Assembly: GCA_025354075.1 (NCBI GenBank)
Contig: JANXNO010000205.1
Location: 1 to 5,725, forward strand
Source of the DNA: Burkholderiales bacterium
GTDB taxonomy: Bacteria > Pseudomonadota > Gammaproteobacteria > Burkholderiales > Casimicrobiaceae
Direction: 5' to 3'
DNA length: 5,725 nucleotides
In this document: piece by piece, positions 1-5,725 of the stretch
Position numbering within the stretch: position 1 is the first letter of the stretch
How the letters are laid out: each line of letters starts with the position of its first letter
Notes under the pieces: generated by a model
What the model was told of the DNA's origin: nothing
Databases searched by the model: none
Seen by the model: only the letters and a program-made list of their open reading frames with translations
Program-made: the position numbers and the translations under genes

Positions 1-825
1 ATCACGCCCAATGGCCACCATCAGTCGCCTGAAAATCGAATCGCCATTGCCCGCCACCAGCACATAGCCATCGGCGCACGGATACGCGTTCGTCGGCGCA
101 ATCCCCGGCAACGCCGAGCCCGCCGCCTCACGCACGGCACCGAACGCACTGTACTCCGGCAGCAAGCTTTCCATCACGTTGAACACACTCTCATACAGCG
201 CCACGTCGATCACCTGACCGACGCCTTTCGGGTTCTCGGCGCTCTTGGTATTGTTGCGATGATTCAGCGCCAGCAACACGCCGATCACACCATGCAAACT
301 CGCGAGCGTGTCGCCGATAGAAACACCCACGCGCACCGGCACGCGACCAGGCTCGCCGGTGAGATGACGCAAGCCGCCCATCGCCTCCGCCACCACACCA
401 AAGCCCGGTTTGTCTTTGTATGGCCCAGTCTGCCCGTAACCCGAAACACGCAGCATGATGAGGCCCGGATTCGTCACCGCGAGCGCCTCGTAACCCATGC
501 CCCATTTCTCCATCGTGCCGGGCTTGAAGTTCTCGATCAGCACATCCGCCTCAGCAATCAAACGCCTCACAATGTCGCGTCCTTCCGGTTGCCGCAAGTC
601 CAGCGCCACGCTTTTTTTATTACGCGACTGAACCTGCCACCACACGCTCGTGCCGTTGTGCAGCAAGCGCCATTTACGCAGCGGATCACCCTCACCCGGC
701 GGCTCAATCTTGATCACATCGGCTCCAAAGTCAGCCAGCGTTTTGGCCGCAAACGGGCCTGCGATGAGCTGGCCGAGTTCGATGATTTTCAAACCCGACA
801 AGGCTTGAGGCGCGAACGTTGTCAC
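1..825 (-). CDS. Family III CoA-transferase (CaiB/BaiF/Frc type), C-terminus cut by the window edge
   Basis: Translating the minus strand from GTG at 825 gives 275 uninterrupted residues, then the window ends; family members are usually about 380-420 aa, so roughly the last third is missing. Visible family signatures are the N-terminal GLKIIELGQLIAGPFAAKTLADFGADVIKIE (residues 11-41, written here only as a landmark in two halves: GLKIIELGQLIAGPF, then AAKTLADFGADVIKIE), NKKSVALDL (69-77), ADVLIENFKPG (93-103), RVSGYGQTGPY (126-136) and VSIGDTLASLHG (168-179). Asp172 in the last motif matches the catalytic aspartate that forms the acyl-anhydride intermediate in this family. The enzymes move CoA between carboxylic acids in the cytoplasm; the substrate cannot be told. 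The start is fixed by an in-frame TAG only two codons upstream. An AGGGG ribosome site lies 10 nt before it (836-840). GTG overlaps the hepT stop by 4 nt, suggesting translational coupling. Confidence 0.92.
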   Translation of the reverse strand, partial: MTTFAPQALSGLKIIELGQLIAGPFAAKTLADFGADVIKIEPPGEGDPLRKWRLLHNGTSVWWQVQSRNKKSVALDLRQPEGRDIVRRLIAEADVLIENFKPGTMEKWGMGYEALAVTNPGLIMLRVSGYGQTGPYKDKPGFGVVAEAMGGLRHLTGEPGRVPVRVGVSIGDTLASLHGVIGVLLALNHRNNTKSAENPKGVGQVIDVALYESVFNVMESLLPEYSAFGAVREAAGSALPGIAPTNAYPCADGYVLVAGNGDSIFRRLMVAIGRD

Positions 826-1250
826 GTGCTAAGCGCCCCTGCATCGCGCAGTAATATCGTTTTGCTGAAGTCGAGAAATTCATCCAAATGCTTCTCGATA
901 ATACTCACAGTGATCGGCAGCTGCAGACTCTGGTAGTCATGCACGGCGATGTTGCGAAACCCCACCATCCGACGCATCGCGTCCGCAAGCGGCGCGTCAA
1001 TCCAAGCTGCCGCCGCGAGCAAGGTGAACGAATCGCGCGCACTCTGCGGCACACCCAACCGTTCGCGCCGCACCAAATGTTGCGCCATATCCAGCGCTGC
1101 TTCGCATGCGCGCTGAATGTTCAAAATCGCCGCGTCCTGTCGCGTCAAATCGGATTGAAAAGTGGCCGGATTTTCGTCGTATTCTTCCCGCGCCCGCGCC
1201 ACGCAGCGCTCAATCGTGGCCGCTTTGTTAATCAAAACATCATCGGCCAT
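822..1250 (-). CDS. hepT: HepT-like HEPN-domain RNase toxin (DUF86)
   Basis: A 142-aa mostly helical protein. The diagnostic motif is RNIAVHDY at residues 99-106, an exact RX4HXY HEPN motif: Arg99 and His104 form the RNase active site, and Tyr106 is the residue that MntA partners modify in studied systems. In characterised MntA-HepT pairs, HepT is an RNase toxin and the partner nucleotidyltransferase silences it by adding AMP units to that tyrosine; applying this here is inference from motif and gene order. The length is normal for the family. The ATG at 1250 lies inside the end of mntA (11-nt overlap), with a purine-rich GGGGTGA just upstream. The TGA stop (824-822) overlaps the GTG of the CoA-transferase gene. 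All key residues are intact, so there is no sign that the toxin is dead. Confidence 0.9.
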   Translation of the reverse strand: MADDVLINKAATIERCVARAREEYDENPATFQSDLTRQDAAILNIQRACEAALDMAQHLVRRERLGVPQSARDSFTLLAAAAWIDAPLADAMRRMVGFRNIAVHDYQSLQLPITVSIIEKHLDEFLDFSKTILLRDAGALST

Positions 1251-1674
1251 AAATCACCCCGCTCGATGCAATATCTGCGAGCAATCCCGCCCGCGCCGAA
1301 TTCAATTCTGTCATTTCACTCAGCATCGCGGCCTCCCAAACACCCACTTGAGTGGCGCAGTCTTCGCGTAACCACCAGCGCTCCCCCAAAGTCAAAACCT
1401 GATGCTGCATCACGGTAGACGCTGCCCGCAAATCAATCAAATCGACATCGGCGTAAACCACGTCAGCCAACGCACCCGACAACTCCCACAACACACCCGG
1501 CTCAACGTAGCCCGCCACCAGCACCGCCAAGTCCCAGTCGCTACCGACAGTCGCATCGCCGCTCACCCGGCTGCCAAAGGCGTACATCGCCATGAGATTG
1601 GCCAGGCGGGATTGCAGGACATCGACAAGCGCGAGGTTGGGCATGGGTTCAAGGCCGGAAGCAAGTTCAGCCAT
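1240..1674 (-). CDS. mntA: MntA-like minimal nucleotidyltransferase antitoxin
   Basis: A 144-aa protein if it starts at ATG 1674. It shows YAFGSRVSGDATVGSDWDLA, an exact GSX10DXD nucleotidyltransferase motif with Gly34-Ser35 and the metal-binding Asp46 and Asp48. The likely third carboxylate is Asp78 in DVDLIDL. In known pairs this enzyme uses ATP to AMPylate the HEPN toxin on its RX4HXY tyrosine and so neutralises it; it is encoded just before hepT, as here, with an 11-nt overlap that favours balanced synthesis. The start is uncertain. A GTG at 1701 would give 153 aa and another ATG at 1644 would give 134 aa; none has a strong Shine-Dalgarno sequence. ATG 1674 was chosen because it gives a usual distance to the GS motif. 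No convincing promoter of its own is visible, and it lies directly downstream of the tracrRNA terminator on the same strand. Confidence 0.88.
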   Translation of the reverse strand: MAELASGLEPMPNLALVDVLQSRLANLMAMYAFGSRVSGDATVGSDWDLAVLVAGYVEPGVLWELSGALADVVYADVDLIDLRAASTVMQHQVLTLGERWWLREDCATQVGVWEAAMLSEMTELNSARAGLLADIASSGVIYGR

Positions 1675-1771
1675 TGTCTCGCAATGCGACGGCAGCAGCA
1701 CAGACGGCGTCCATACTAAAGCAGGTAGGAAACCCCATGACGGGATTGCGTCTTTGACTAATCAGCGCTAC

Positions 1772-1809
1772 AAAAGGAAAACCCGGCCAACTTTCGCTGG
1801 TCGGGTTTT
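1772..1809 (-). terminator. Intrinsic terminator hairpin of the tracrRNA
   Basis: On the minus strand, AAAACCCGACCAGC (1809-1796) pairs with GTTGGCCGGGTTTT (1791-1778) around a GAAA tetraloop (1795-1792). The stem has 14 positions with one A-C mismatch and one G-U wobble. The TTTT arm is followed by CCTTTT, a fair U-rich tail. The GNRA loop forms only in the minus-strand RNA, which points to that strand as the transcribed one. In II-C guides such a 3' hairpin is also part of the Cas9-bound scaffold. The broken U-tract may allow some read-through into mntA. Confidence 0.8.
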
Positions 1810-1845
1810 GGATACGGACACCTCTGGTTTCCCTCGGGAGTCCTT

Positions 1846-1880
1846 ATTGCAGCAACGGCTCTCACCCCGGATAGCAACAC
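1846..1880 (-). other. tracrRNA anti-repeat segment
   Basis: This is the 5' part of the tracrRNA that should base-pair with the CRISPR repeat. Its plus-strand complement begins ATTGCAGC and contains CTCTCACCCCGG, then ATAGCAAC. This parallels the layout of the known Neisseria anti-repeat (ATTGTAGC, then TTCTCATTTCG, then GCGACAAT, from memory). The array itself is outside the window, so the pairing is a prediction. GTTGCT occurs twice on the minus strand (1878-1873 and 1856-1851), at the outer and inner ends of the segment. Confidence 0.7.
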
Positions 1881-1887
1881 AAAACGA

Positions 1888-1916
1888 ATAGTAGGAGTAA
1901 TTTGAATGTCTGGCAA
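1888..1916 (-). promoter_or_regulatory. Predicted sigma70-type promoter of the tracrRNA
   Basis: On the minus strand there is a -35 box TTGCCA (1916-1911, five of six matches to TTGACA), a spacer of exactly 17 bp, and a -10 box TACTAT (1893-1888, four of six matches to TATAAT). A start about 6-8 nt downstream falls at 1882-1880, exactly where the anti-repeat begins. The promoter lies over the cas9 ribosome binding site and start codon, with its -35 box inside cas9 codons 2-4, so tracrRNA initiation and cas9 transcription share the same DNA. Confidence 0.65.
1893..1897 (+). promoter_or_regulatory. Ribosome binding site of cas9
   Basis: AGGAG sits 8 nt before the ATG at 1906, an ideal Shine-Dalgarno sequence and spacing. 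It decides the cas9 start, because the catalytic RuvC-I aspartate is unusually far into the protein and a later start might otherwise be suspected; the next methionine is residue 80, beyond the active site. The first base of this site is also part of the -10 box of the opposing tracrRNA promoter. Confidence 0.85.
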
Positions 1917-4900
1917 CTCGGCAATCCCGGTCGAAAAGAAAAAACTCTATCGCGGCCTCACGCGAGAGCAAATCGATGCGCTGGGGCCGTTGACCTTCGG
2001 TTTTGACATCGGCATTGCGTCCGTGGGTTGGGCGGTACTTTGCGACACGAGAATTGTGGATTTGGGAGTGCGGGCGTTTGACAAAGCGGAGACAGCGGAC
2101 AAGGGTGAATCGCTAAACCTCGCGCGGCGCACGGCTCGCTTGATGCGCCGCCGCTTGCGCCGTCGCGCGTGGCGTTTGGTGAAGGTGGCGCGAGCGCTCA
2201 AACGCCATGGCCTGATTGCCGACTCAAAGCTATTTCTCAAACAGCCGAGCTACGTTGATTCCGTGTGGCAGTTGCGTAAAGCGGGTCTTGACCGACTACT
2301 CACGCCTGCGGAGTGGGTGCGCGTGATCTATCACCTGTGCAAGCATCGGGGCTTTCATTGGACGAGCCGTGCAGAAGCCCTTCAGGCCGACAGCGACACA
2401 AAAAGCGAAAACGGCAAAGTTAAGCAGGGCCTTGCAAGCACCGCCAAACTGATGAAAGAAAAAGGCTATCGCAGTGCCGCTGAAATGGTACTCGCTGAAT
2501 TTCCGGATGCGCAGCGCAATAAGCGCGGTGAGTACACCAAGGCGCTTTCGCGCGTACTGCTCGCACAGGAATTTTCATTGCTGTTCGCGCGTCAACGTGA
2601 GCTGGGAAGTATTCACGCCACCGCTGAATTGCAGATCGAAATGCTCGGCGATGGCGATCAAAAGAGCGGTCTCTTCTGGGCGCAAAAGCCCGCGCTATCG
2701 GGCGCTGACCTGCTCAAAATGCTGGGGCGCTGCACTTTCGAGAAGACCGAGCCGCGCGCGCCCAAGGCAAGTTTCACCGCTGAGCGGCATGTGTGGCTGA
2801 CGCGACTGAACAATTTGCGCATCACCGTCGACGGCGTCACTCGCCCGCTCATTGACGTAGAGCGGTCTATCGCGATACCTCTGCCCTACACACGCGGCGA
2901 AAAGTTCACCTACAAAGATTTGCGAACTGCACTTCAGAACGCGGGCTTGTCGACCGAGTTTCGCTTCGCAGGGCTCTCATATCCGAGCTTGCGCCAGCGC
3001 GAGGAAAACAAAGCCAAAGACCCCGAGGCCGAAACACTCACCAAGCTTTCGGCTTGGCACGACCTGCGTCTAGCCTTCAAACGCGCATCGCTCGAAACCA
3101 CTTGGCAGCAACTGTCTACACCTGCGCTCGACGGCGATCCCACATGGCTAAATCAGATTGGCTGGGTTTTGAGCGTCTACAAAGACGACGATGAGGTGTT
3201 ACGCGAGTTGAAAAAATTGTCCCTGCCGGGGGGTGAAGCGTGCATCAACGTGCTGCTCGGCGTTCGCTTCGACAAGTTCCACGCGCTCTCACTCAAAGCG
3301 CTTCGACAAATCGTGCCGAAGATGGAAGCCGGGATGCGATTTGATGAGGCGGTGGCTACGATTCCCGAGTACGGCCATCACAGCCAGCCGGTGGCGCGCG
3401 AGTCAGATCGAACGAAGTATTTGCCAGCCTTCTACACGCATCGCGAAAAAGACGGGCGTCTCAAATTCAACGACGATCTCGACGTGCCGCGCAATCCCGT
3501 AGTACTCCGCGCGCTTAATCAGGCGCGTAAAGTGTGCAACGCATTGATCAAAGTTTACGGCGCTCCGCACGCCGTCAACATTGAAATGGCACGCGACCTC
3601 TCGCGGTCGCTTCTCGGCCACTATTCAGACGGCGGAAAGTACATCGAAGGTCGAAAAGACATACTGGCGGCGCAAAAGGAATTTCAGGCACGCAACGAAC
3701 GCGAACGAACACAATTTTTAGAAACCTTCGGGCGCAAAGCGAACGGAGCTGAATTTGAAAAGTGGATGCTGTACCGAGAACAGCAAGGTGTATGCGCTTA
3801 TTCGTTGAAGCCCCTTGACTTACATCGTGTCATCGACGAACCGAAGTACGTCGAAATCGATCATGTCTTGCCTTACTCGCGCAGCTATGACGACAGCAAA
3901 AACAACAAAGCGCTGGTACTAGAACGAGTTAATCAAGAGAAAGGAAACCGCACGCCGTACGAGTATTTGTCAGCGTTAGACGGTCACGAAGACGGACCGC
4001 TGTGGAGAGCCTATGTGGGATCCATCGGCATTAACAAGGCCTATCGGCAAGCGAAGCGCAGTCGCCTGCTGCGCAAAGAGTTTGGCAAAGACGAAGCCAA
4101 GTCCTTCATGGAGCGCAACCTGAATGACACACGCTACATCTGCAAATTTTTCAAAAACTATGTCGAGCGTTTTTTGCAATTAGCCGAAACGAGCGAAGCG
4201 AAGCGTTGCGTGGTCGTCAGCGGTCAACTCACAGCGTTCTTGCGCGCTCGATGGGGTTTGCTAAAAATTCGCGAGGAGAGTGATCGTCATCACGCAATGG
4301 ACGCCGCCGTCGTAGCGGCCTGTAGTCACAGCATGGTGAAACGGTTGTCGGACTATTCGCGACGGCGAGAGCTAGCTGCGGTAAGTCGCGGCTTCATTGA
4401 TCTCCAGAACGGCGAGGTCGTCGATGCAGCGATGTATCGGCAACTTGAGCGGCATTTTCCCGAACCATGGCCACACTTTCATCACGAACTTAATGTTCGT
4501 CTGAAGCTCGATGACGTCGACCGGATGCGTGAACAATTGGCCGTACTTGGTAGCTACGACGAATCTGCGCTTAAGGCGCTAAATCCCCTCTTTGTCTCGC
4601 GTGCGCCTCAGCGGCGAAATGGTGGCGCTGCTCATAAGGAGACGATCTACGCGCAGCCTGAAACGCTCAAGGAAACCGGTTCGGTCAAGCAGAAAGTGGC
4701 GCTGTCGTCGCTAACGCTGAAAGTTCCGGACATAGATAAATTCATCGAAAAACTCGTCGACTCGCATCGTAATGCCATGCTTTACGAAGCGATACGTGAT
4801 CGTCTGATTGCTTATGGTGGCAGGGGAGACAAAGCGTTCGCTGCGAACAATCCGCTGCGTAAGCCGGACAAGCTTGGAGAGCAAACCGGACCTATTGTCC

Positions 4901-5370
4901 GGTCAGTCAATATGTTGATCGACACGATGTCGGGCATTGAAGTGCGGGGTGGCCTAGCGAGAAACGATTCCATGATTCGAGTCGATATCTTTCAGCACAA
5001 AAAGAATTTCAAGTTCCACCTCGTGCCCGTGTATTCCCACCACAGGGTGGCGGAGCTTCCTAATCGTGCAGTGGTGTACAAAAAACCGGAAGCGCAGTGG
5101 ATTGAAATGGATGATCAGTACAAGTTTCAGTTCTCCTTGCACTCCAATGACTTGTTTAGATTGACCGTTGGAGAGGAGACTGTTGTCGGCTACTTCAGCG
5201 GCATCAATACGAACGATGGCGGAATTAAGTTCTTCCCACACGACCAGCGAAACGTCGATAGCTTAAGGAAGAAAAGCGTTTCAGGGGCAAAAGCAATGGC
5301 AAAACTCCAGGTCGATCTACTCGGTAATACTTTTCTCGCTTCCCCAGAGACGCGCCGTGACTTGGCGTAG
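1906..5370 (+). CDS. cas9: Type II-C CRISPR-associated endonuclease Cas9, complete
   Basis: This 1154-aa protein is the RNA-guided DNA nuclease of the locus; it cuts target DNA when loaded with crRNA and tracrRNA. Parts in order: RuvC-I FGFDIGIASVGWAVL (31-45, catalytic Asp34); an arginine-rich bridge helix (about 72-102); a recognition lobe (about 103-500); RuvC-II VNIEMARDL (557-565, Glu560); HNH YVEIDHVLPYSRS (648-660, catalytic His653, with Asn676 in NQEKGN as the likely second residue); the II-C motif ERNLNDTRY (736-744); RuvC-III DRHHAMDA (793-800, His795/His796, Asp799); SRAPQRRNGGAAHKET (898-913), typical of the wedge region; and a PAM-interacting domain from about 1010. All catalytic residues are present, so the enzyme should be active. 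It is somewhat longer than N. meningitidis Cas9 (1082 aa), in part because about 18 more residues precede Asp34. It overlaps cas1 by 14 nt, and the tracrRNA is divergent upstream. The PAM cannot be read from sequence. Confidence 0.98.
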   Translation: MSGNSAIPVEKKKLYRGLTREQIDALGPLTFGFDIGIASVGWAVLCDTRIVDLGVRAFDKAETADKGESLNLARRTARLMRRRLRRRAWRLVKVARALKRHGLIADSKLFLKQPSYVDSVWQLRKAGLDRLLTPAEWVRVIYHLCKHRGFHWTSRAEALQADSDTKSENGKVKQGLASTAKLMKEKGYRSAAEMVLAEFPDAQRNKRGEYTKALSRVLLAQEFSLLFARQRELGSIHATAELQIEMLGDGDQKSGLFWAQKPALSGADLLKMLGRCTFEKTEPRAPKASFTAERHVWLTRLNNLRITVDGVTRPLIDVERSIAIPLPYTRGEKFTYKDLRTALQNAGLSTEFRFAGLSYPSLRQREENKAKDPEAETLTKLSAWHDLRLAFKRASLETTWQQLSTPALDGDPTWLNQIGWVLSVYKDDDEVLRELKKLSLPGGEACINVLLGVRFDKFHALSLKALRQIVPKMEAGMRFDEAVATIPEYGHHSQPVARESDRTKYLPAFYTHREKDGRLKFNDDLDVPRNPVVLRALNQARKVCNALIKVYGAPHAVNIEMARDLSRSLLGHYSDGGKYIEGRKDILAAQKEFQARNERERTQFLETFGRKANGAEFEKWMLYREQQGVCAYSLKPLDLHRVIDEPKYVEIDHVLPYSRSYDDSKNNKALVLERVNQEKGNRTPYEYLSALDGHEDGPLWRAYVGSIGINKAYRQAKRSRLLRKEFGKDEAKSFMERNLNDTRYICKFFKNYVERFLQLAETSEAKRCVVVSGQLTAFLRARWGLLKIREESDRHHAMDAAVVAACSHSMVKRLSDYSRRRELAAVSRGFIDLQNGEVVDAAMYRQLERHFPEPWPHFHHELNVRLKLDDVDRMREQLAVLGSYDESALKALNPLFVSRAPQRRNGGAAHKETIYAQPETLKETGSVKQKVALSSLTLKVPDIDKFIEKLVDSHRNAMLYEAIRDRLIAYGGRGDKAFAANNPLRKPDKLGEQTGPIVRSVNMLIDTMSGIEVRGGLARNDSMIRVDIFQHKKNFKFHLVPVYSHHRVAELPNRAVVYKKPEAQWIEMDDQYKFQFSLHSNDLFRLTVGEETVVGYFSGINTNDGGIKFFPHDQRNVDSLRKKSVSGAKAMAKLQVDLLGNTFLASPETRRDLA

Positions 5371-5725
5371 CGTCGTCATCAGCAAACCAGCAAAGCTAAA
5401 GCGAGAGCATTTCTCGCTCGCGATCGAACAATCGCAAACCGCGTTCGTTCCATTTGAAGACATCGCGGTAATTGTGCTCGCACATCGCGAAATCACGATT
5501 ACCCACCCGGTTCTCTCTGCATGTGGCGACTACGGCATTGGGCTGTACGCCTGCGGAGAAAATCATCAGCCCAACGCTGTGCTTCTGCCGTTCTTGCAGC
5601 ACAGTCGCGCCGTTCGCATGCAGCGGTTACAGCTTGATGTTGATCGCCCTACCGCAAAGCGTGCGTGGGCAGTAATTGTGAAATCGAAGATCAAGAATCA
5701 GTGCTTTGTGCTCAAAACATTTGAG
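5357..5725 (+). CDS. cas1: CRISPR integrase Cas1 (type II), 3' end cut by the window edge
   Basis: From GTG at 5357 the frame is open for 123 codons to the last base. The visible part has strong type II Cas1 signatures: TWRSVVISKPAKL at the N-terminus, VPFEDIAVIVL (36-46), ITITHPVLSACGDYGIGLYA (51-70), and NAVLLPFLQHSRAVRMQRLQ (77-96), which leads into the helical domain. Family members are about 300 aa, so more than half is missing, including most of the metal-binding active site. With Cas2, Cas1 integrates new spacers at the leader end of the array. The start overlaps the end of cas9 by 14 nt in another frame, with a GAGA just upstream, so it is probably translated by coupling from cas9. 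No in-frame ATG is near, which supports GTG. cas2 and the array are expected next. Confidence 0.95.
   Translation, partial: MTWRSVVISKPAKLKREHFSLAIEQSQTAFVPFEDIAVIVLAHREITITHPVLSACGDYGIGLYACGENHQPNAVLLPFLQHSRAVRMQRLQLDVDRPTAKRAWAVIVKSKIKNQCFVLKTFE

Larger units (their letters stand above)
1772..1880 (-). ncRNA. tracrRNA: Type II-C tracrRNA, divergent from cas9
   Basis: Read on the minus strand, this stretch has the parts of a Neisseria-type tracrRNA in the right order. An anti-repeat (1880-1846) comes first. It contains and runs into CCGTTGCTGCAATAAGG (1858-1842), which from memory differs by one base from the same block of the N. meningitidis tracrRNA. A nexus-like hairpin closed by GGAC (1843-1840) and GTCC (1819-1816) follows, then a strong terminator hairpin (1809-1778) and a T-rich tail. 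The 5' end is inferred from the promoter at 1888-1916 and should fall near 1880-1882, giving about 109 nt, close to known II-C tracrRNAs. The RNA would pair with crRNA repeats, allow RNase III processing and hold the guide in Cas9. The position beside an intact cas9 supports the call. Exact ends and the fold are inferred, not measured. Confidence 0.87.

Noticed and set aside
1713..1718. TAGTAT on the minus strand as a promoter for mntA
   Set aside because: It matches four of six -10 bases, but the -35 position is GTCATG-like with no support, so it is not listed as a feature.
1754..1759. TTGACT as a possible -35 box for cas9
   Set aside because: At 16-18 bp downstream the sequence is GAAAAC-like and has no -10 resemblance. 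No other convincing plus-strand promoter was found before 1890.
1778..1809. The hairpin read as a plus-strand terminator upstream of cas9
   Set aside because: The plus-strand RNA would lack the GAAA tetraloop and lacks a long U-tract after the stem. The minus-strand reading has the loop, a T-rich tail and a tracrRNA in front of it.
259..1891. Several plus-strand open frames (for example 259-936, 888-1418, 1402-1719 and 1592-1891)
   Set aside because: They lie opposite the CoA-transferase, hepT, mntA and tracrRNA, which have clear family motifs. Their translations are rich in Arg, His and Gln with no recognisable domain, as expected of shadow frames in GC-rich DNA.
1741..1905. A degenerate CRISPR repeat or mini-array before cas9
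   Set aside because: Only one repeat-like copy exists (the anti-repeat), with no second copy at spacer distance, so it belongs to the tracrRNA and not to an array.
4885..4903. Perfect 7-bp inverted repeat ACCGGAC / GTCCGGT with a 5-nt loop inside cas9
   Set aside because: It lies in the middle of the coding region and has no T-run; a short palindrome like this can arise by chance.
5400..5418. 7-bp inverted repeat AGCGAGA / TCTCGCT just after the cas9 stop, as a possible terminator
   Set aside because: It is inside the conserved N-terminal coding region of cas1 and has no U-tract, so termination here would cut the operon.
5396..5602. Minus-strand open frame of 68 codons at the right end
   Set aside because: It is antisense to cas1, whose translation matches a well-conserved family throughout this stretch.

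Overview
The window looks like moderately GC-rich betaproteobacterial (Burkholderiales-like) DNA. This rests on codon style, the character of the encoded proteins, and the Neisseria-like family of the CRISPR parts. The exact taxon cannot be fixed from sequence alone. Its core is the start of a type II-C CRISPR-Cas locus facing right. A leftward gene cluster faces away from it.

Left part, minus strand (about 1-1700): an apparent three-gene operon reads right to left. It holds a minimal nucleotidyltransferase antitoxin (MntA-like, GSX10DXD motif), a HEPN RNase toxin (HepT/DUF86, RX4HXY motif) and a family III CoA-transferase that runs off the left edge. The mntA and hepT genes overlap by 11 nt. 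The hepT stop and the CoA-transferase GTG start overlap by 4 nt (GTGA), so a presumably metabolic gene is translationally downstream of a toxin-antitoxin pair.

Middle (about 1675-1905): the gap between mntA and cas9 carries no protein gene. On the minus strand it holds a strong tracrRNA candidate of about 109 nt. It has an anti-repeat, a core almost identical to the Neisseria meningitidis tracrRNA as I remember it, a short nexus-like hairpin, and a terminator stem capped by a GAAA tetraloop. A good sigma70-type promoter (TTGCCA-N17-TACTAT) precedes it. That promoter lies across the cas9 ribosome binding site and first codons, so tracrRNA and cas9 are divergent with overlapping control regions.

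Right part, plus strand (1906-5725): cas9 encodes 1154 aa and is complete, with RuvC-I, bridge helix, RuvC-II, HNH, RuvC-III and PAM-interacting regions and all catalytic residues visible. It is followed with a 14-nt overlap by cas1, which starts at GTG and is cut by the window edge after 123 codons. cas2 and the CRISPR array should lie beyond the right edge; no array is present here.

Working together: the tracrRNA would pair with pre-crRNA from the off-window array, load Cas9 and guide DNA cleavage, while Cas1 (with Cas2) would acquire spacers. The MntA-HepT pair next door adds a second probable defence module.
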